Source of the DNA: Rhynchonema sp. JSB1_4
Taxonomy: Eukaryota > Nematoda > Chromadorea > Monhysterida > Xyalidae
Assembly: GCA_030248065.1 (NCBI GenBank)
Contig: JASAMV010004377.1
Span: 1 to 64,000, forward strand
Direction: 5' to 3'
Length of the DNA: 64,000 bases
Under the pieces are notes generated by a model. The model did not search any database, was not told where the DNA came from, and saw only the letters and a program-made list of their open reading frames with translations. A program made the position numbers and the translations under genes. Shown here piece by piece: positions 1 to 13,239 of this stretch (positions are counted from its first letter, which is position 1; each line of letters opens with the position of its first letter).

Positions 1-2822
1 AATGATCTACTGTTGGCCGCGGAGGAATTTCGTGCAAGAAAGAATGAAAGTGAACGTTTCTAATGACAATTTGCCACTTCTAATAGACACGCTGTCTCGT
101 GAAACCGTCGCCGGGGAATCCGATTTCGTTCTGCGTTTTCATCACAGTAACCCCACCAATCTGCAATTTGTCATTTAGTCCATGTGCCATGCCAATCCGG
201 TTCCGAACAAGCAACGGGACCGGTACCCCTATCTGGTCTATTCAGTGGGTAAGTGATGTGGGAACCGGCCAGTGTTGCCCGGTGCAGCGCCTCGCGCGAA
301 AGAGGCGAGCGAGAGTCTCCACCTCCGCCAGAGTCCGAGCTTCCGAGACGCGCTCTCTCGTGAACGGTTGTTGGCAAGCTTTTCACTTTTCACGTTTGGC
401 GCTTTGTTTTTCATTAATAGAAACACCCACCAATCTAAACTTTGCCATTTTAGTCTATGTGCCATGCTAACTGGGTTCCGAACAAGCAACGTACCCGATC
501 ACGTCTGGTCGGGTTCCAATGGATGGCTTATGCTGGAGGGGCCCTGTCCGGCCCCGGAATAAATCGTGCAAAAAAATGAGTGAACGTTTTCAATGATATT
601 CTGCCAATCAACTAGGACACGCCGTCAAAGTTCAACGTCAAAGTTCACCATCAAACACAGCAGTTCAAAGTTACATGCCTCCAGCTCACGGCGGCTGGCG
701 CAGTGGACCGCGCCCCCCCCCCCGAAGGGTCATCTGTGACGGAGTTGTCGTGCGCCGTCGGACGCTTTTCTCGCCAAGGGATTTAACGCAAGCGTTTTAG
801 AAGTAAATTTCCTTGTTTTGTGAATTTCTTCACTCTGTGGTGTCTAAATAACGTTTCGATCTCCAACCGCAGTTAAACTTTTTTGGACCGCCGTTGGTGA
901 TCGCCTCGTTATTTATTTACCTCTGATCCGAAATTCGTAAAACTCTGAAATTTACTTCTAAAAAAGTTACGTTAAAAATCCCTTAAAATAATATTATGGC
1001 GAGAAAAAAAAAGCATCCAACCACGCTCAACAACTCGTCACAGATGACCCTTCGTTTAGAAAATCTCGTCCACTGCGCCAGCCAGCGTGAGCTCCATCTG
1101 ACTTTGAACTGCTGTGTGTGACGACGATGTGTGAAGGCGAACTTTGACGTTGAGCTTGACATTGAGCTTGACTTTGTTTTGTGAATTCAAGCCAATGTGC
1201 CTGTGGGACTTAAGCCACACGGTGTCGTGCTTTGTGCTTTGTTTGTGTGCTTTTTGCTTTTCATCATAGAAACACCCACCCACCCTGCACTTTGCCATTT
1301 AGTCTATGTGCCATGCAAATCCCGGTTCCTAACAAGCAGGAGTACCCGATCACTTTGGGCGATTCAATGGGTGGTGATGCGCGACTCGTCGCTGTTGGCC
1401 GGCGGACTAAATCGTGCAAAAAAGATGAGTGAACGCTTTTAATGATACTCTGTCCATCAACTAGACGCGCCTTCTCGTGAACGGTTGTCTGGCAATCTCT
1501 AGAATTTTAAGGTTGTGCTTTGCTTTTCATCATAGAAACACCCACCAATCTGCACTTTGTAAGTTTGTAGTCCATGTGCCATGATGTTTCGTGCTGACGT
1601 TGCATTACGCGCACGAGCCAGCAAAATGTCACTGTCCAGCCGACCCAAGCTTCGGGCCACTGAAAAAAACGCGGAAAGCGAAAAGCGGAAAGTTTTTTCA
1701 GCGTAGTCATCATTCCACAGCGCAAACCAAACAGGTTCTGAAACATTTTGTTTGAGCATCACTGCGGTCTAGGCCCGTGGTTAAGGAATTGCTGTTGTGC
1801 TGAACTTTTCGCTTTCCGCGTTTGTCTGAGTGCGGCCCAACTGGTCTCGACGAAAACCGACGCCAACGCGACGTATAATAAAGACGGAGCTTCAAACGTT
1901 TTGTTCAGTTTCCTTCGCAAACACAGTTTAGCATGATTTCACAGTGCTCAACAGCTGGGCGTGGAGATACTCGACCTACAGTTCCGAACCAGCAGCAGTC
2001 ACAATTTGTGAGGGTACACATTTGAAGACGTTGTGAGGTGAAGCTAGCAGTGATTCACTGCTTTTTGGGCAGAGAACTGAGAATTAGTTGACTACATATA
2101 CATATGCACAGACGTACCGGAGTTTTCCACATAAATCCTGGGTAACCGGCAAATTGGTGAAAAAATGGCCCCACTCACAGGAAACAAAAAAATTGAATTG
2201 GAAACGTTTCCACTTGCAGCCCCCGCGGACTTTTTATGCGTAAGATTGATTTTCAACATGGTAGGAACATTAGAACAGTGTTTTGACGTTGCGGCTATAT
2301 GTATTTCAGCGTGCTTAAAAGTATGATCCTAAAAGTATGAGCATCTTATCATCGAAACATGGTGTGGCAAGCGAGAAACCACAGAAAAGTATATTGATAT
2401 TTGGGCCGCTCATATATGTACTGCCTTGAACAATTTGGCAACTTACTGTAGGTTAAAAAGCTGATGTTTTGGGCTGATGGAGAAGAAATAGTACATCCAA
2501 TTAGAACCCGGGGGCCTCAGAGCGGCAACTTTTCCACTTAGAGTCCCAGAGGGCTCTGATCGGGGGGGCGAGCTTTTATGTGAAAAAAATCCTGTGTATA
2601 CAGTATGTCATGCTGTGTTGCGCCGTAACTGGTTTCTCCACGGTTTCCCCACTGCGGATTTGTCATAGGTTGCGTGCTTCTGCAGCAAAACTTCAAGGAA
2701 TAACGGAAAAGATCTTTTATCAAGTCTCTTCGAAAGCAGCTGCAACGAATTGGTCCGATACACGTTTGGTTTGCGTCAGTATCAGATACATGTGTATGTT
2801 GCGCTGAGAAGTTGTTTGTTTG
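1..2822 (+). repeat. Left arm of giant fold-back element (runs off window start)
   Basis: This stretch is the reverse complement, with mutations and small indels, of the DNA from about 3508 onward. Matching landmarks are 2461-2500 with 3800-3850 (the CTGATGTTTTGGGCTG block), 1050-1110 with 5190-5250, 840-960 with 5320-5440, and 600-670 with 5630-5700. Its outer part (about 1-600 and 1440-1560) carries copies of the roughly 260-bp unit of the array at 5660-9690, in inverted orientation. No open frame here looks like a gene. The architecture resembles FB-type fold-back transposons, whose long inverted repeats are built from tandem repeats, but no transposase is visible. Confidence 0.85.
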
Positions 2823-2830
2823 GTTGTTGG

Positions 2831-3436
2831 CAGGGTTGGGCAAAAAAAAAATTTTTTTTAAAGTTTTTTCGGGGGAACAAAATGTTCTAAAACGTCCAAA
2901 AATGGCCTTTTTGGGGGCTATTTTTTGTCATTTTTTCTCAAGGGTCGAAAAATTTTCTTCACAAAATCACCGTTGGGGCATGTATTTGGTACCTAAGATA
3001 CCCCAAATGATGTTACTATACCTCCCCTTGATACATGAGACACAGTATGCATGTGCCTACATGGTACTTCGATGTCATACCCCATCAGGTCGGTCGTATA
3101 CGACTGATTCAGCTGCCCGACAAGTATTTCTGCAGCTTATATTCTCAATTCTGTGTGGTTTATGAGTGAATCTTTCTTATTCGGCCACAAACTGTTGTGT
3201 CCGATACCACAGAGCAGCAATCATCGGTCCATATCAAGCACAGACTGTTGGATCGTACCGAAATGACGTAAACACCCTTGATAAGTGATGCAAACCAAGT
3301 CACAAAAGTGACTTGTCAATTAAAGTTGCATTTTTTCGCGATTTTGCGCGTTTTTTAGGCAAATTTGGTAAAATTTCCCCGAATCTCAGACTTTTTAAAA
3401 AAACTTGTTTAAAAAAAAATTTTTTTTCCAACCCTG
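2831..3436. mobile_element. hAT-like MITE, family R (copy R1), in the fold-back loop
   Basis: The element begins CAGGGTTGGGCAAAAAA and ends TTTTTTCCAACCCTG, giving terminal inverted repeats with hAT-like CAGGG ends. It is flanked by a perfect 8-bp target duplication GTTGTTGG (2823-2830 and 3437-3444). It is 606 bp with no coding capacity. The interior (CCAAAAATGGCCTTTTTGG, then a stretch around GGTCGAAAAATTTTC) is shared with copies at 27007 and 37169, defining one subfamily. Confidence 0.9.
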
Positions 3437-3507
3437 GTTGTTGGTGTTTTATTCAGTGAAGTGCACTAAGGTATTTTGCCTGAGATGTTATTGAAAATTA
3501 TCACTCA

Positions 3508-5660
3508 TCACAACATACACATGTATCTGATACTGACGCAAACCAAACGTGTATCGGACCAATTCGTTGCAGCTGCTTTCGAAGAGACTTGATCACAACA
3601 TCTTTTCCGTTATTCCTTGAAGTTTTGCTGCAGAAGCACGCAAATTATGACAAATCCGCAGTGGGGAAACCGTGGAGAAACCAGTTACGGCGCAACACAG
3701 CATGACATACTGTATACACAGGATTTTTTCACATAAAAGCTCGCCCACCCGAATAGAGCCCTCTGGGACTCTAAGTGGAAAATTTGCCGCTTGAGGCCCC
3801 CGGGTTCTAATTGGATGTACTATTTCTTCTCCATCAGCCCAAAACATCAGCTTTTTAACCTACAGTAAGTTGCCAAATTGTTCAAGGCAGTACATATATG
3901 AGCGGCCCAAATATCAATATACTTTTCTGTGGTTTCTCGCTTGCCACACCATGTTTCGATGATAAGATGCTCATACTTTTAGGATCATACTTTTAAGCAC
4001 GCTGAAATACATATAGCCGCAACGTCAAAACACTGTTCTAATGTTCCTACCATGTTGAAAATCAATCTTACGCATAAAAAGTCCGCGGGGGCTGCAAGTG
4101 GAAACGTTTCCAATTCAATTTTTTTGTTTCCTGTGAGTGGGGCCATTTTTTCACCAATTTCCGGTTACCCAGGATTTATGTGGAAAACTCCGGTACGTCT
4201 GTGTATATGTATATGTAGTCAACTAATTCTCAGTTCATTGCCCAAAAAGCAGTGAATCACTGCAAGCTTCACCTCACAACGTCTTCAAATGTGTACCCTC
4301 ACAAATTGTGAGTCCTGCTGGTTCGGAACTGTAGGTCGAATATCGCCAACGCCCAGCTGTTGACACTCTGAATCATGCTAAACTGTGTTTCGAAGAAACT
4401 GAACAAACGTTTGAAGCTCCATCTTTATTATACGTCGCGTTGGCGTCGGTTTTCGTCGAGACCAGTTGGGCCGCACTCAGACAAACGCGGAAAGCGAAAA
4501 GTTCAGCACAACAGCAACTCCTTAACCACGGGCCTAGACCGCAGTGATGCTCAAACAAAATGTTTCAGAAGCTGTTTGGCGTGCGCTGTGGATGATGACT
4601 ACGCTGAAAAACTTTTCGCTTTTCGCTTTTCGCGTTTGTCTGAGGGCGGCCTTGAAGTTTGGGTCGCCTGGACAGTGACATTTTGCTTGCTCGTGCGCGT
4701 AATGCAACGTCAGCACGAAACATCATGGCACATGGACTAAATGACAAAGTGCAGATTGGTGGGTGTTTCTATGATGAAAAGCAAAGCACAACCTTAAAAT
4801 TGTAAAGATTGCCAACAACCGTTCACGAGACGGCGTGTCTAGTTGATTGACAGAATATCATTAAAAGCGTTCACTCATCTTTTTTGCACGATTTATTCCG
4901 CCGGCCAACAGTGACGAGTCCCGCATCACCACCCATTGAATCGACCAACGTGATCGGGTACGTTGCTTGTTCGGAACCGGGTTGGCATGGCACATAGACT
5001 AAATGGCAAAGTGCAGATTGGTGGGTGTTTCTATGATGAAAAGCAAAAAGCACACAAACAAAGCACAAAGCACGAGACCGCGTGTCTAGTTGATTGGCAC
5101 ATTGGCTTGAATTCACAAAACAAAGTCAAGCTCAATGTCAAGCTCAACGTCAAAGTTCGCCGTCACACATATGGTCACACACAGCAGTTCAAAGTCAGAT
5201 GGAGCTCACGCTGGCTGGCGCAGTGGACGAGATTTTCTAAACGAAGGGTCATCTGTGACGAGTTGTTGAGCGTGGTTGGATGCTTTTCTCGCCATAATAT
5301 TATTTTAAGGATTTAACGTAAGCGTTTTAGAAGTAAATTTCAGAGTTTTACGAATTTCTGATCAGAGGTAAATAAATAACGAGGCGATCACCAACGGCGG
5401 TGCAAAAAAGTTTAACTGCGGTTGGAGATCGAAGCGTTATTTCAACACCACCGGTCAGAAATTCGCAAAACTCGGAAATTTACTTCTAAAACGCTTGCGT
5501 TAAATCCTTGGCGAGAAAAGCATCCAACCACGCACAACAACTCGTCACAGATGACCCTTCGTTTAGAAAACCGCGTCCACTGCGCCAGCCACCGTGAGCT
5601 CGAAACATGTGACTTTGAACTGCTGTGTTTGATGGTGAACTTTGACGTTGAACTTTGACG
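3508..5660 (-). repeat. Right arm of giant fold-back element
   Basis: Inverted counterpart of 600-2805; it begins just beyond the R1 insertion with ACAACATACACATGTATC. The arm passes without a break into the tandem array starting near 5660. Short open frames here mirror those in the left arm and are not genes. Arm divergence looks moderate (scattered substitutions, small indels), so the structure is not a very recent inversion. Confidence 0.85.
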
Positions 5661-8600
5661 GCGTGTCTAGTTGATTGGCAGAATATCATTAAAAACGTTC
5701 ACTCATCTTTTTTGCACGATTTATTCCGCCGGCCAACAGTGACGAGTCCCGCATCACCATCCATTGAATCGACCAACGTGATCGGGTACGTTGCTTGTTC
5801 GGAACCGGATTGGCATGGCACATAGACTAAAATGGCAAAGTGCAGATTGGTGGGTGTTTCTATAATGAAAAACAAAGCACAAAGTTGAAAAGTGAAAAGC
5901 TTGCCAACAACCGTTCACGAGACGGCGTGTCTAGTTAAATTGGCACAATGTCAGTAAAAACTGTCACTCGTCTTTTTGCACGATTTATTGCACCGGCCAA
6001 CACTGACAAGTCCCACATCACTACCCACTGAATCGACCAATGTGATCAGGTCCGTTGCTTGTTCGGAACCGGATTGGCATGGCACATGGACTAAATGACA
6101 AATTGCAGATTGGTGGGCGTTACTGTGATGAATGAAAAGTAAAACGCAAGGTTGAGAAGTGAAAAGCTTGCCAGCAACCGTTCACGAGACGGCGTGTCTA
6201 GTTGATTGGCAGAATATCATTAGAAACGTTCACTCATCTTTCTTGCACGATTTATGCCGCCGGCCAACAGTGATGAGTCCCGCATCACCACCCATTGAAT
6301 CTACCAACTAATCGGGTACGTTTCTTGTTCGGAACCGGTTGGCATGGCACATGGACTAAATGATAAATTGCAGATTGGTGGGCGTTACTGTGATGAATGA
6401 AAAGTAAAACGCAAGGTTGAAAAGTGAAAAGCTTGCCAACAACCGTTCACGAGACGGCGTGTCCAGTTGATTGGCAGAATATCACTAAAAACGTTCATCT
6501 TTTTTGCACGATTTATTCCGCCGGCCAACAGTGATGCGTCCCACATCACTACTCACACTGAATCGACCAATGTGATTGGGTACGTTGCTTGTTCGGAACC
6601 GGATTGGCATGGCACATGGACTAAATGATAAATTGCAGATTGGTGGGAGTCACTGTAATGAATGAAAAGTAAAACGCAAGGTTGAAAAGTGAAAAGCTTG
6701 CCAACAACCGTTCACGAGACGGCGTGTCTAGTTGATTGGCAGAATATCATTAAAAACGTTCGCTCATCTTTCTGCTCGATTTATTGCACCGGCCAACACT
6801 GACGAGTCCCACATCACTACTCACACTGAATCGACCAATGTGATTGGGTACGTTGCTTGTTCGGAACCGGATTGGCATGGCACATGGACTAAATGATAAA
6901 TTGCAGATTGGTGGGCGTTACTGTGATGAATGAAAAGTAAAACGCAAGGTTGAAAAGTGAAAAGCTTGCCAACAACCGTTCACGAGACGGCGTGTCTAGT
7001 CGATTGGCAGAATATCATTAAAAACGTTCACTCATCTTTTTTGCACGATTTATGCCGCCGGCCAACAGTGATGCGTCCCGCATCACCACCCATTGAATCT
7101 ACCAACTAATCGGGTACGTTGCTTGTTCGGAACCGGTTGGCATGGCACATGGACTAAATGATAAATTGCAGATTGGTGGGCGTTACTGTGATGAATGAAA
7201 AGTAAAACGCAAGGTTGAAAAGTGAAAAGCTTGCCAACAACCGTTCACGAGACGGCGTGTCTAGTTAAATTGGCACAATGTCAGTAAAAACTGTCACTCG
7301 TCTTTTTGCACGATTTATTGCACCGGCCAACACTGACAAGTCCCACATCACTACCCACTGAATCGACCAATGTGATCAGGTCCGTTGCTTGTTCGGAACC
7401 GGTTGGCATGGCACATGGACTAAATGATAAATTGCAGATTGGTGGGCGTTACTGTGATGAATGAAAAGTAAAACGCAAGGTTGAAAAGTGAAAAGCTTGC
7501 CAACAACCGTTCACGAGACGGCGTGTCCAGTTGATTGGCAGAATATCACTAAAAACGTTCATCTTTTTTGCACGATTTATTCCGTCGGCCAACAGTGATG
7601 CGTCCCGCATCACCACCCATTGAATCCATCAACTAATCGGGTACGTTGCTTGTTCGGAACCGGTTGGCATGGCACATGGACTAAATGATAAATTGCAGAT
7701 TGGTGGGCGTTACTGTGATGAATGAAAAGTAAAACGCAAGGTTGAAAAGTGAAAAGCTTGCCAGCAACCGTTCACGAGACGGCGTGTCTAGTTGATTGGC
7801 AGAATATCATTAAAAACGTTCACTCATCTTTTTTGCACGATTTATGCCGCCGGCCAACAGTGATGCGTCCCGCATCACCGCCCATTGAATCTACCAACTA
7901 ATCGGGTACGTTGCTTGTTCGGAACCGGTTGGCATGGCACATGGACTAAATGATAAATTGCAGATTGGTGGGCGTTACTGTGATGAATGAAAAGTAAAAC
8001 GCAAGGTTGAAAAGTGAAAAGCTTGCCAACAACCGTTCACGAGACGGCGTGTCTAGTTGATTGGCAGAATATCATTAAAAACGTTCACTCATCTTTTTTG
8101 CACGATTTATGCCGCCGGCCAACAGTGATGCGTCCCGCATCACCACCCATTGAATCTACCAACTAATCGGGTACGTTGCTTGTTCGGAACCGGTTGGCAT
8201 GGCACATGGACTAAATGATAAATTGCAGATTGGTGGGCGTTACTGTGATGAATGAAAAGTAAAACGCAAGGTTAAAAAGTGAAAAGCTTGCCAACAACCG
8301 TTCACGAGACGGCGTGTCTAGTTGATTGGCAGAATATCATTAAAAACGTTCATCTTTTTTGCACGATTTATTCCGCCGGCCAACAGTGATGAGTCCCGCA
8401 TCACACCCATTGAATCGACCAACTAATCGCGTACGTTGCTTGTTCGGAACCGGTTGGCATGGCACATGGACTAAATGATAAATTGCAGATTGGTGGGCGT
8501 TACTGTGATGAATGAAAAGTAAAACGCAAGGTTGAAAAGTGAAAAGCTTGCCAACAACCGTTCACGAGACGGCGTGTCTAGTTGATTGGCAGAATATCAT

Positions 8601-9690
8601 TAAAAACGTTCATCTTTTTTGCACGATTTATTCCGCCGGCCAACAGTGATGAGTCCCGCATCACACCCATTGAATCGACCAACTAATCGGGTACGTTGCT
8701 TGTTCGGAACCGGTTGGCATGGCACATGGACTAAATGATAAATTGCAGATTGGTGGGCGTTACTGTGATGAATGAAAAGTAAAACGCAAGGTTGAAAAGT
8801 GAAAAGCTTGCCAACAACCGTTCACGAGACGGCGTGTCTAGTTGATTGGCAGAATATCATTAAAAACGTTCATCTTTTTTGCACGATTTATTCCGCCGGC
8901 CAACAGTGATGAGTCCCGCATCACACCCATTGAATCGACCAACTAATCGCGTACGTTGCTTGTTCGGAACCGGTTGGCATGGCACATGGACTAAATGATA
9001 AATTGCAGATTGGTGGGCGTTACTGTGATGAATGAAAAGTAAAACGCAAGGTTGAAAAGTGAAAAGCTTGCCAACAACCGTTCACGAGACGGCGTGTCTA
9101 GTTGATTGGCAGAATATCATTAAAAACGTTCATCTTTTTTGCACGATTTATTCCGCCGGCCAACAGTGATGAGTCCCGCATCACACCCATTGAATCGACC
9201 AACTAATCGGGTACGTTGCTTGTTCGGAACCGGTTGGCATGGCACATGGACTAAATGACAAAGTGCAGATTGGTGGGCGTTACTGTGATGAATGAAAAGT
9301 AAAACGCAAGGTTGAAAAGTGAAAAGCTTGCCAACAACCGTTCACGAGACGGCGTGTCTAGTTGATTGGCAGAATATCATTAAAAACGTTCATCTTTTTT
9401 GCACGATTTATTCCGCCCGCCAACAGTGATGAGTCCCGCATCACACCCATTGAATCGACCAACTAATCGGGTACGTTGCTTGTTCGGAACCGGATTGGCG
9501 TGGCACATGGACTAAATGACAAAGTGCAGATTGGTGGGTGTGTCTATGATGAAAAGCAAAGCACAACGTTAAAATTGTAAAGATTGCCAACAACCGTTCA
9601 CGAGACGGCGTGTCTAGTTGATTGGCACAATATCAGAAAAAACTTTCACTCATCTTTTCTTCACGATTCATTGCACCGGCCAACACTGAC
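5660..9690. repeat. Tandem array of a 257-274 bp satellite unit (about 15 units)
   Basis: The phrase GGCGTGTCTAGTTGATTGG (or close variants) recurs at 5660, 5934, 6191, 6456, 6721, 6990, 7254, 7520, 7781, 8046, 8311, 8571, 8831, 9091, 9351 and 9607. Spacing is 257-274 bp in the older units and exactly 260 bp in the run from 8311 to 9351. The last four or five units are nearly identical, with a shared TCATC to ATC deletion and the AATCGCGTACG/AATCGGGTACG alternation. That suggests recent amplification of a one- or two-unit block at the right end. Each unit also contains GTTGCTTGTTCGGAACCGG and CAACAACCGTTCACGAGAC. No coding capacity. Confidence 0.92.
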
Positions 9691-11660
9691 GAGTCCCACA
9701 TCAAACTATGCAGTACCCATGCATGATTGTGCCTGCCAAATAAGGCAAAAAGGAGATGCCTTGGTCCCCACCACGTATGTACCTGTGATGTTTCAACGTT
9801 CCTCGGCACAACCCTGAATCGCAACCAGTGAACGCAGCACATTGCCGTTGACGATGGTTCCCGGTCTTTCGTGGTTGACATATTGGTTTGGATTAAGGAT
9901 TGACAAATTGTCCAACAGAAACAAGTGAAGAGGTTTCTGTAGCCGAACGGAAAGAGAATATTTCGAAAAAGTCTCGCAATTCTGACACAGAGTGGCGTGA
10001 ACGCAAGAACGCGAGAAAAATAATGGTGAAACTGACTGAAAGTGTGTTGATGACCGCAAATTTATGCAGCGTCGGTTAAGAAGGGGGATCAATTGATTAC
10101 GAAATGATTCCCAATGGGGGACTTTGGTGCATTTGATACGAGACCATGTGCCCGCAATGGCGACAAAATATTTGACTTTGAGAAATTCGTGTGAACAGCG
10201 GGATCTGATACCGCCTGTCAAACACGCAGGCGGTTTTCTTCGAGGGGTGCAGTTAATGAAACTTGAACTGCTGGAAAGCGTGGCCAAAAACGTGACTAGT
10301 CACTTGCAAAGTACTGTATATGAAATATGATTGCACAACCCGTTGATACAATTGGTTGTGCAACTAACTGCATGCAAGCGTTTTGGTGTGACTGTAACTG
10401 GCCAACGCCCGTGAAACAAGAACTTTATCTTTTTCGGATCCGAAAGTTTTCGGGATCGCGATCGGGATTCGAGTTCTTGACCGGGAGCTCTTCTGAAATT
10501 TTCGGGATCGGGATCCAAAATTCCTTCGGGATCGGGTTGCCGTTTGAACCCTACTAGTGTTCAGGGATCGCAAGTTCGGGACCAGGATCGGGATCGGGAC
10601 CAACACCATAATTTGTCTCTGTATCGGGATTCGGGCAAATATTTTTAGTCAAGTAAGAACCGCAGATTTATGGCTTGTTTTCAAATTTTATCACTCAAAA
10701 TCAGTTAGTTGACAGCCGTTTGTTAATGAAACTGATGTAAAAAGAAACTATTTTGAGAAAAATATGTGCAACCTGATGAAAAAATGACCAATTTGAGTGC
10801 AAAATGACGTAAAAATTTACGAATGGTGGAAGCTTCCAATCCCGAAAGGTTTCGTGACCGGGATCGGGATTCATTTTGAAATTTTCTGGATCGGGATCCA
10901 AAAACCCTTCACGATTCCGAACTTCGGGATCGGGATCGGGACCCCGTTTGAACCCTAATTGAGATCAACAGCGTCGGATCCCGTTCACCTCCACGTAAAG
11001 ATATCCTCAGATCACCAACGGCTAACAATCCGGTTTGCCCCTACGAAATTAACTATTTAGTATGCTTCATTTCGGCTCTGAAAAAACCAGCTTTCCGCCC
11101 TGGAGCTGTTGCAGAGACCATCTTTGGTCGAGGGCCATGCGAGATTTCCTGAATAAATTGATACCGATACCGCTAATGTTGTTACACGGTAGCCTTTGCT
11201 TCATTTTTTTGATTATTTGTTGTTGTGTTTCCTTGCGAATTTTGGATTTATTTTTTGTATGCAAAGCTTTCCGTTCCCAAACAAGAAAGATCATCAAAAC
11301 ATGAAAAGCCAAAAGCGCGACCACCCACCTCTCGGTTGTGGGCTGGTCGACTTTTGATTTTTCTTCCCTCACTCCACTTTACATCATGTTAACAGGGTAG
11401 TTCTGATTCGCAGTCAAGGCTCGAACCCGCCGTTCATGAATATGCCGATCCCATGCAAGCGTTTTAGCACTTTACCACAGGGGGCGAATTCGTAACGTTC
11501 TTAACGTACTTATAAATCTACAAACGGACACACACGCATCATATACAAACGGTTCCAAGAATGGCGACGATGACAAAAGCCAGCGTGCTGACCTAAAAAT
11601 GTAGCACTGCAACACAAACAGCAAGATATATCACACTGCAGCTATAGTGTTTCGATGCAC
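9691..11660. other. Intergenic DNA with GGGATC-word clusters; no supported gene
   Basis: Two clusters of the short word GGGATC / CGGGATCGGGACC occur at about 10433-10640 and 10850-10960. Both end in a CCGTTTGAACCCTA phrase, suggesting remnants of another element with subterminal word arrays. The plus-strand stretch 9895-10080 has an open frame with a lysine/arginine-rich composition but no start, splice context or recognisable domain. A tRNA-like stretch lies at 11400-11490 and is listed separately. Confidence 0.5.
11400..11490 (-). repeat. tRNA-like / SINE-like sequence
   Basis: On the minus strand a pol III A-box-like stretch (TGTGGTAAAGTGCTAAAACG) is followed about 40 bp later by a good B box, GGGTTCGAGCC. 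The anticodon arm and acceptor stem do not close convincingly, so I read it as a tRNA-derived SINE remnant and not a functional tRNA gene. Confidence 0.4.
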
Positions 11661-11666
11661 GTCAAT

Positions 11667-11901
11667 CAGGGTTGGATCAAACAAAAAAGTAGAAAAAAGT
11701 TGCGTAGAAATTTGGCCTCTCTTTTTATTTTAAAATTCAAAAAAGTAAGTCCCCTTTTTTATTATTTTTCACTTTTTTTCGCTATTTTTTCACTTTTTAA
11801 GGTAAAACACTTGCTTTAATGCTTTTGCTCTTGTCATATATTGCCACGTTAAAAAGTTTTTAAAAAAGTTGGATGATAAATTTTTTTCTAATCCAACCCT
11901 G
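11667..11901. mobile_element. hAT-like MITE, family R, short degenerate copy
   Basis: Ends CAGGGTTGGATCAAA and CTAATCCAACCCTG match the terminal inverted repeats of the R family; the interior is A/T-rich and only 235 bp. The flanking octamers (ACGTCAAT and ACGCAACA) match poorly, so the insertion is old or one end is eroded. Confidence 0.65.
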
Positions 11902-12709
11902 ACGCAACACACACGCACCCAATTCACAGCGCACACGTGTATTATCTGATACAGTGTGTTATCGACATGACATTGCCTTGTTCAGACAGGCGCCACTGCT
12001 GCAGCAGGGCCACGTTGAAGAAGTTGGCTTGCTTGTGTTCTCAGTTCACTGTCAAAGTGTAATCGTATTACGTTTGGAGATGATATTGTTTCTTTTGTGC
12101 ACGCGTTTATTTTGATTCTTCAGTTTCATGCAACTGAGTGCAAAGCTTCATTTATTATTCACTATTTTGTGCGATTATAGATAGGCATGCAGCTCTTTGT
12201 TATCTTGTTATTGTGGACATGCAAATCTGCATCATTACACGCGCACACACGCACGTATAATGTAGGCAATCCGCCAGCTCATGGCACTCGCACACGCAGG
12301 CTACATTGCCGCCAGTGAATGCATCTATTCTCTGCAGTTATCCGTTGCAGCATCCCTAAATTTTGCAACTGTGTAGAAAAGTGTTATGTCAAGCAGCAAA
12401 TGAAAACCGGATAAATTAAAAAGCAGTCATCAAAGCATGACACTCGCTCAAAGTGTACATTTTGTTTACAAAATGGCGTGTGCTGCTGCATGCGCTGTGT
12501 GTCTAAAAAGTGCCATGAGCCGATGGATCGTTGACATACGCACTGAGCAATTGTGATAACATTCAACAACGTTAGAGTTGGTTTCCAGTACCCAAAAACC
12601 TGCCCAGAAAAATTCTTCCGTGCAAAGCCCCGTTTGGGCAAAATGTTTGAAACAAAAGGCCGATTTTCCACCTTTTTAAAAGTAAGAGCCAAAAGTCCGG
12701 AAGTGTTGG

Positions 12710-13223
12710 CAGGGTTGGGCAAAAAAAACGACGGCGTTTTTTCTTAAAAAAACGACGTTTTTTTAAAAAAAAACGCCTGGGTCGTTTTTCGTTTTTTTTA
12801 AATCCTGAATTTCCTTGATTTTCCCTGATTTTTTAGGGAAAGTACCCTGATTATCAAGGAAAATCAATTTTTTGTCCCATTTTTTTCAAAAAATTTTCGA
12901 CCAATTTTTACTTTGTCGAGATACGTCGATATACGGAGTTTGACTTTCAGTGATGACCCCGGCCAAAGTTGGTCCCACGATGCGGGTCTGATATGGGATC
13001 TTAGCAACTCGCTGGAAAAGGGTTAAAACCCGTTTATTTTGCCTCAGAACACATAGAATTACTTCATTTAACCAGGTTCTCTTCCCAACATGAGCGTTTT
13101 CCAATTTTTTCGGGGGCATATTTTGGTCATCTGGGCGTTTTAGAAAAAAACGTTTTTTTAACAAAAAAACGTTTTTTAAAAAAAACGATTTTTTGAAAAA
13201 AAAACGTTTTTTGCCCAACCCTG
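12710..13223. mobile_element. hAT-like MITE, family R (copy R2)
   Basis: Starts CAGGGTTGGGCAAAAAA and ends TTTTTTGCCCAACCCTG, with a perfect 8-bp target duplication AGTGTTGG at 12702-12709 and 13224-13231. The interior has imperfect inverted CCTTGATTTTCCCTGA phrases and poly-A/T stretches containing AAACG. It belongs to a second R subfamily together with copies at 16705 and 40789. Confidence 0.92.
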
Positions 13224-13239
13224 AGTGTTGGTACTCTGC

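Noticed and set aside
5660..9690. CRISPR-like regular array
   Set aside because: Units of about 260 bp are repeated in full, with no unique spacers between short repeats; it is a eukaryotic satellite.
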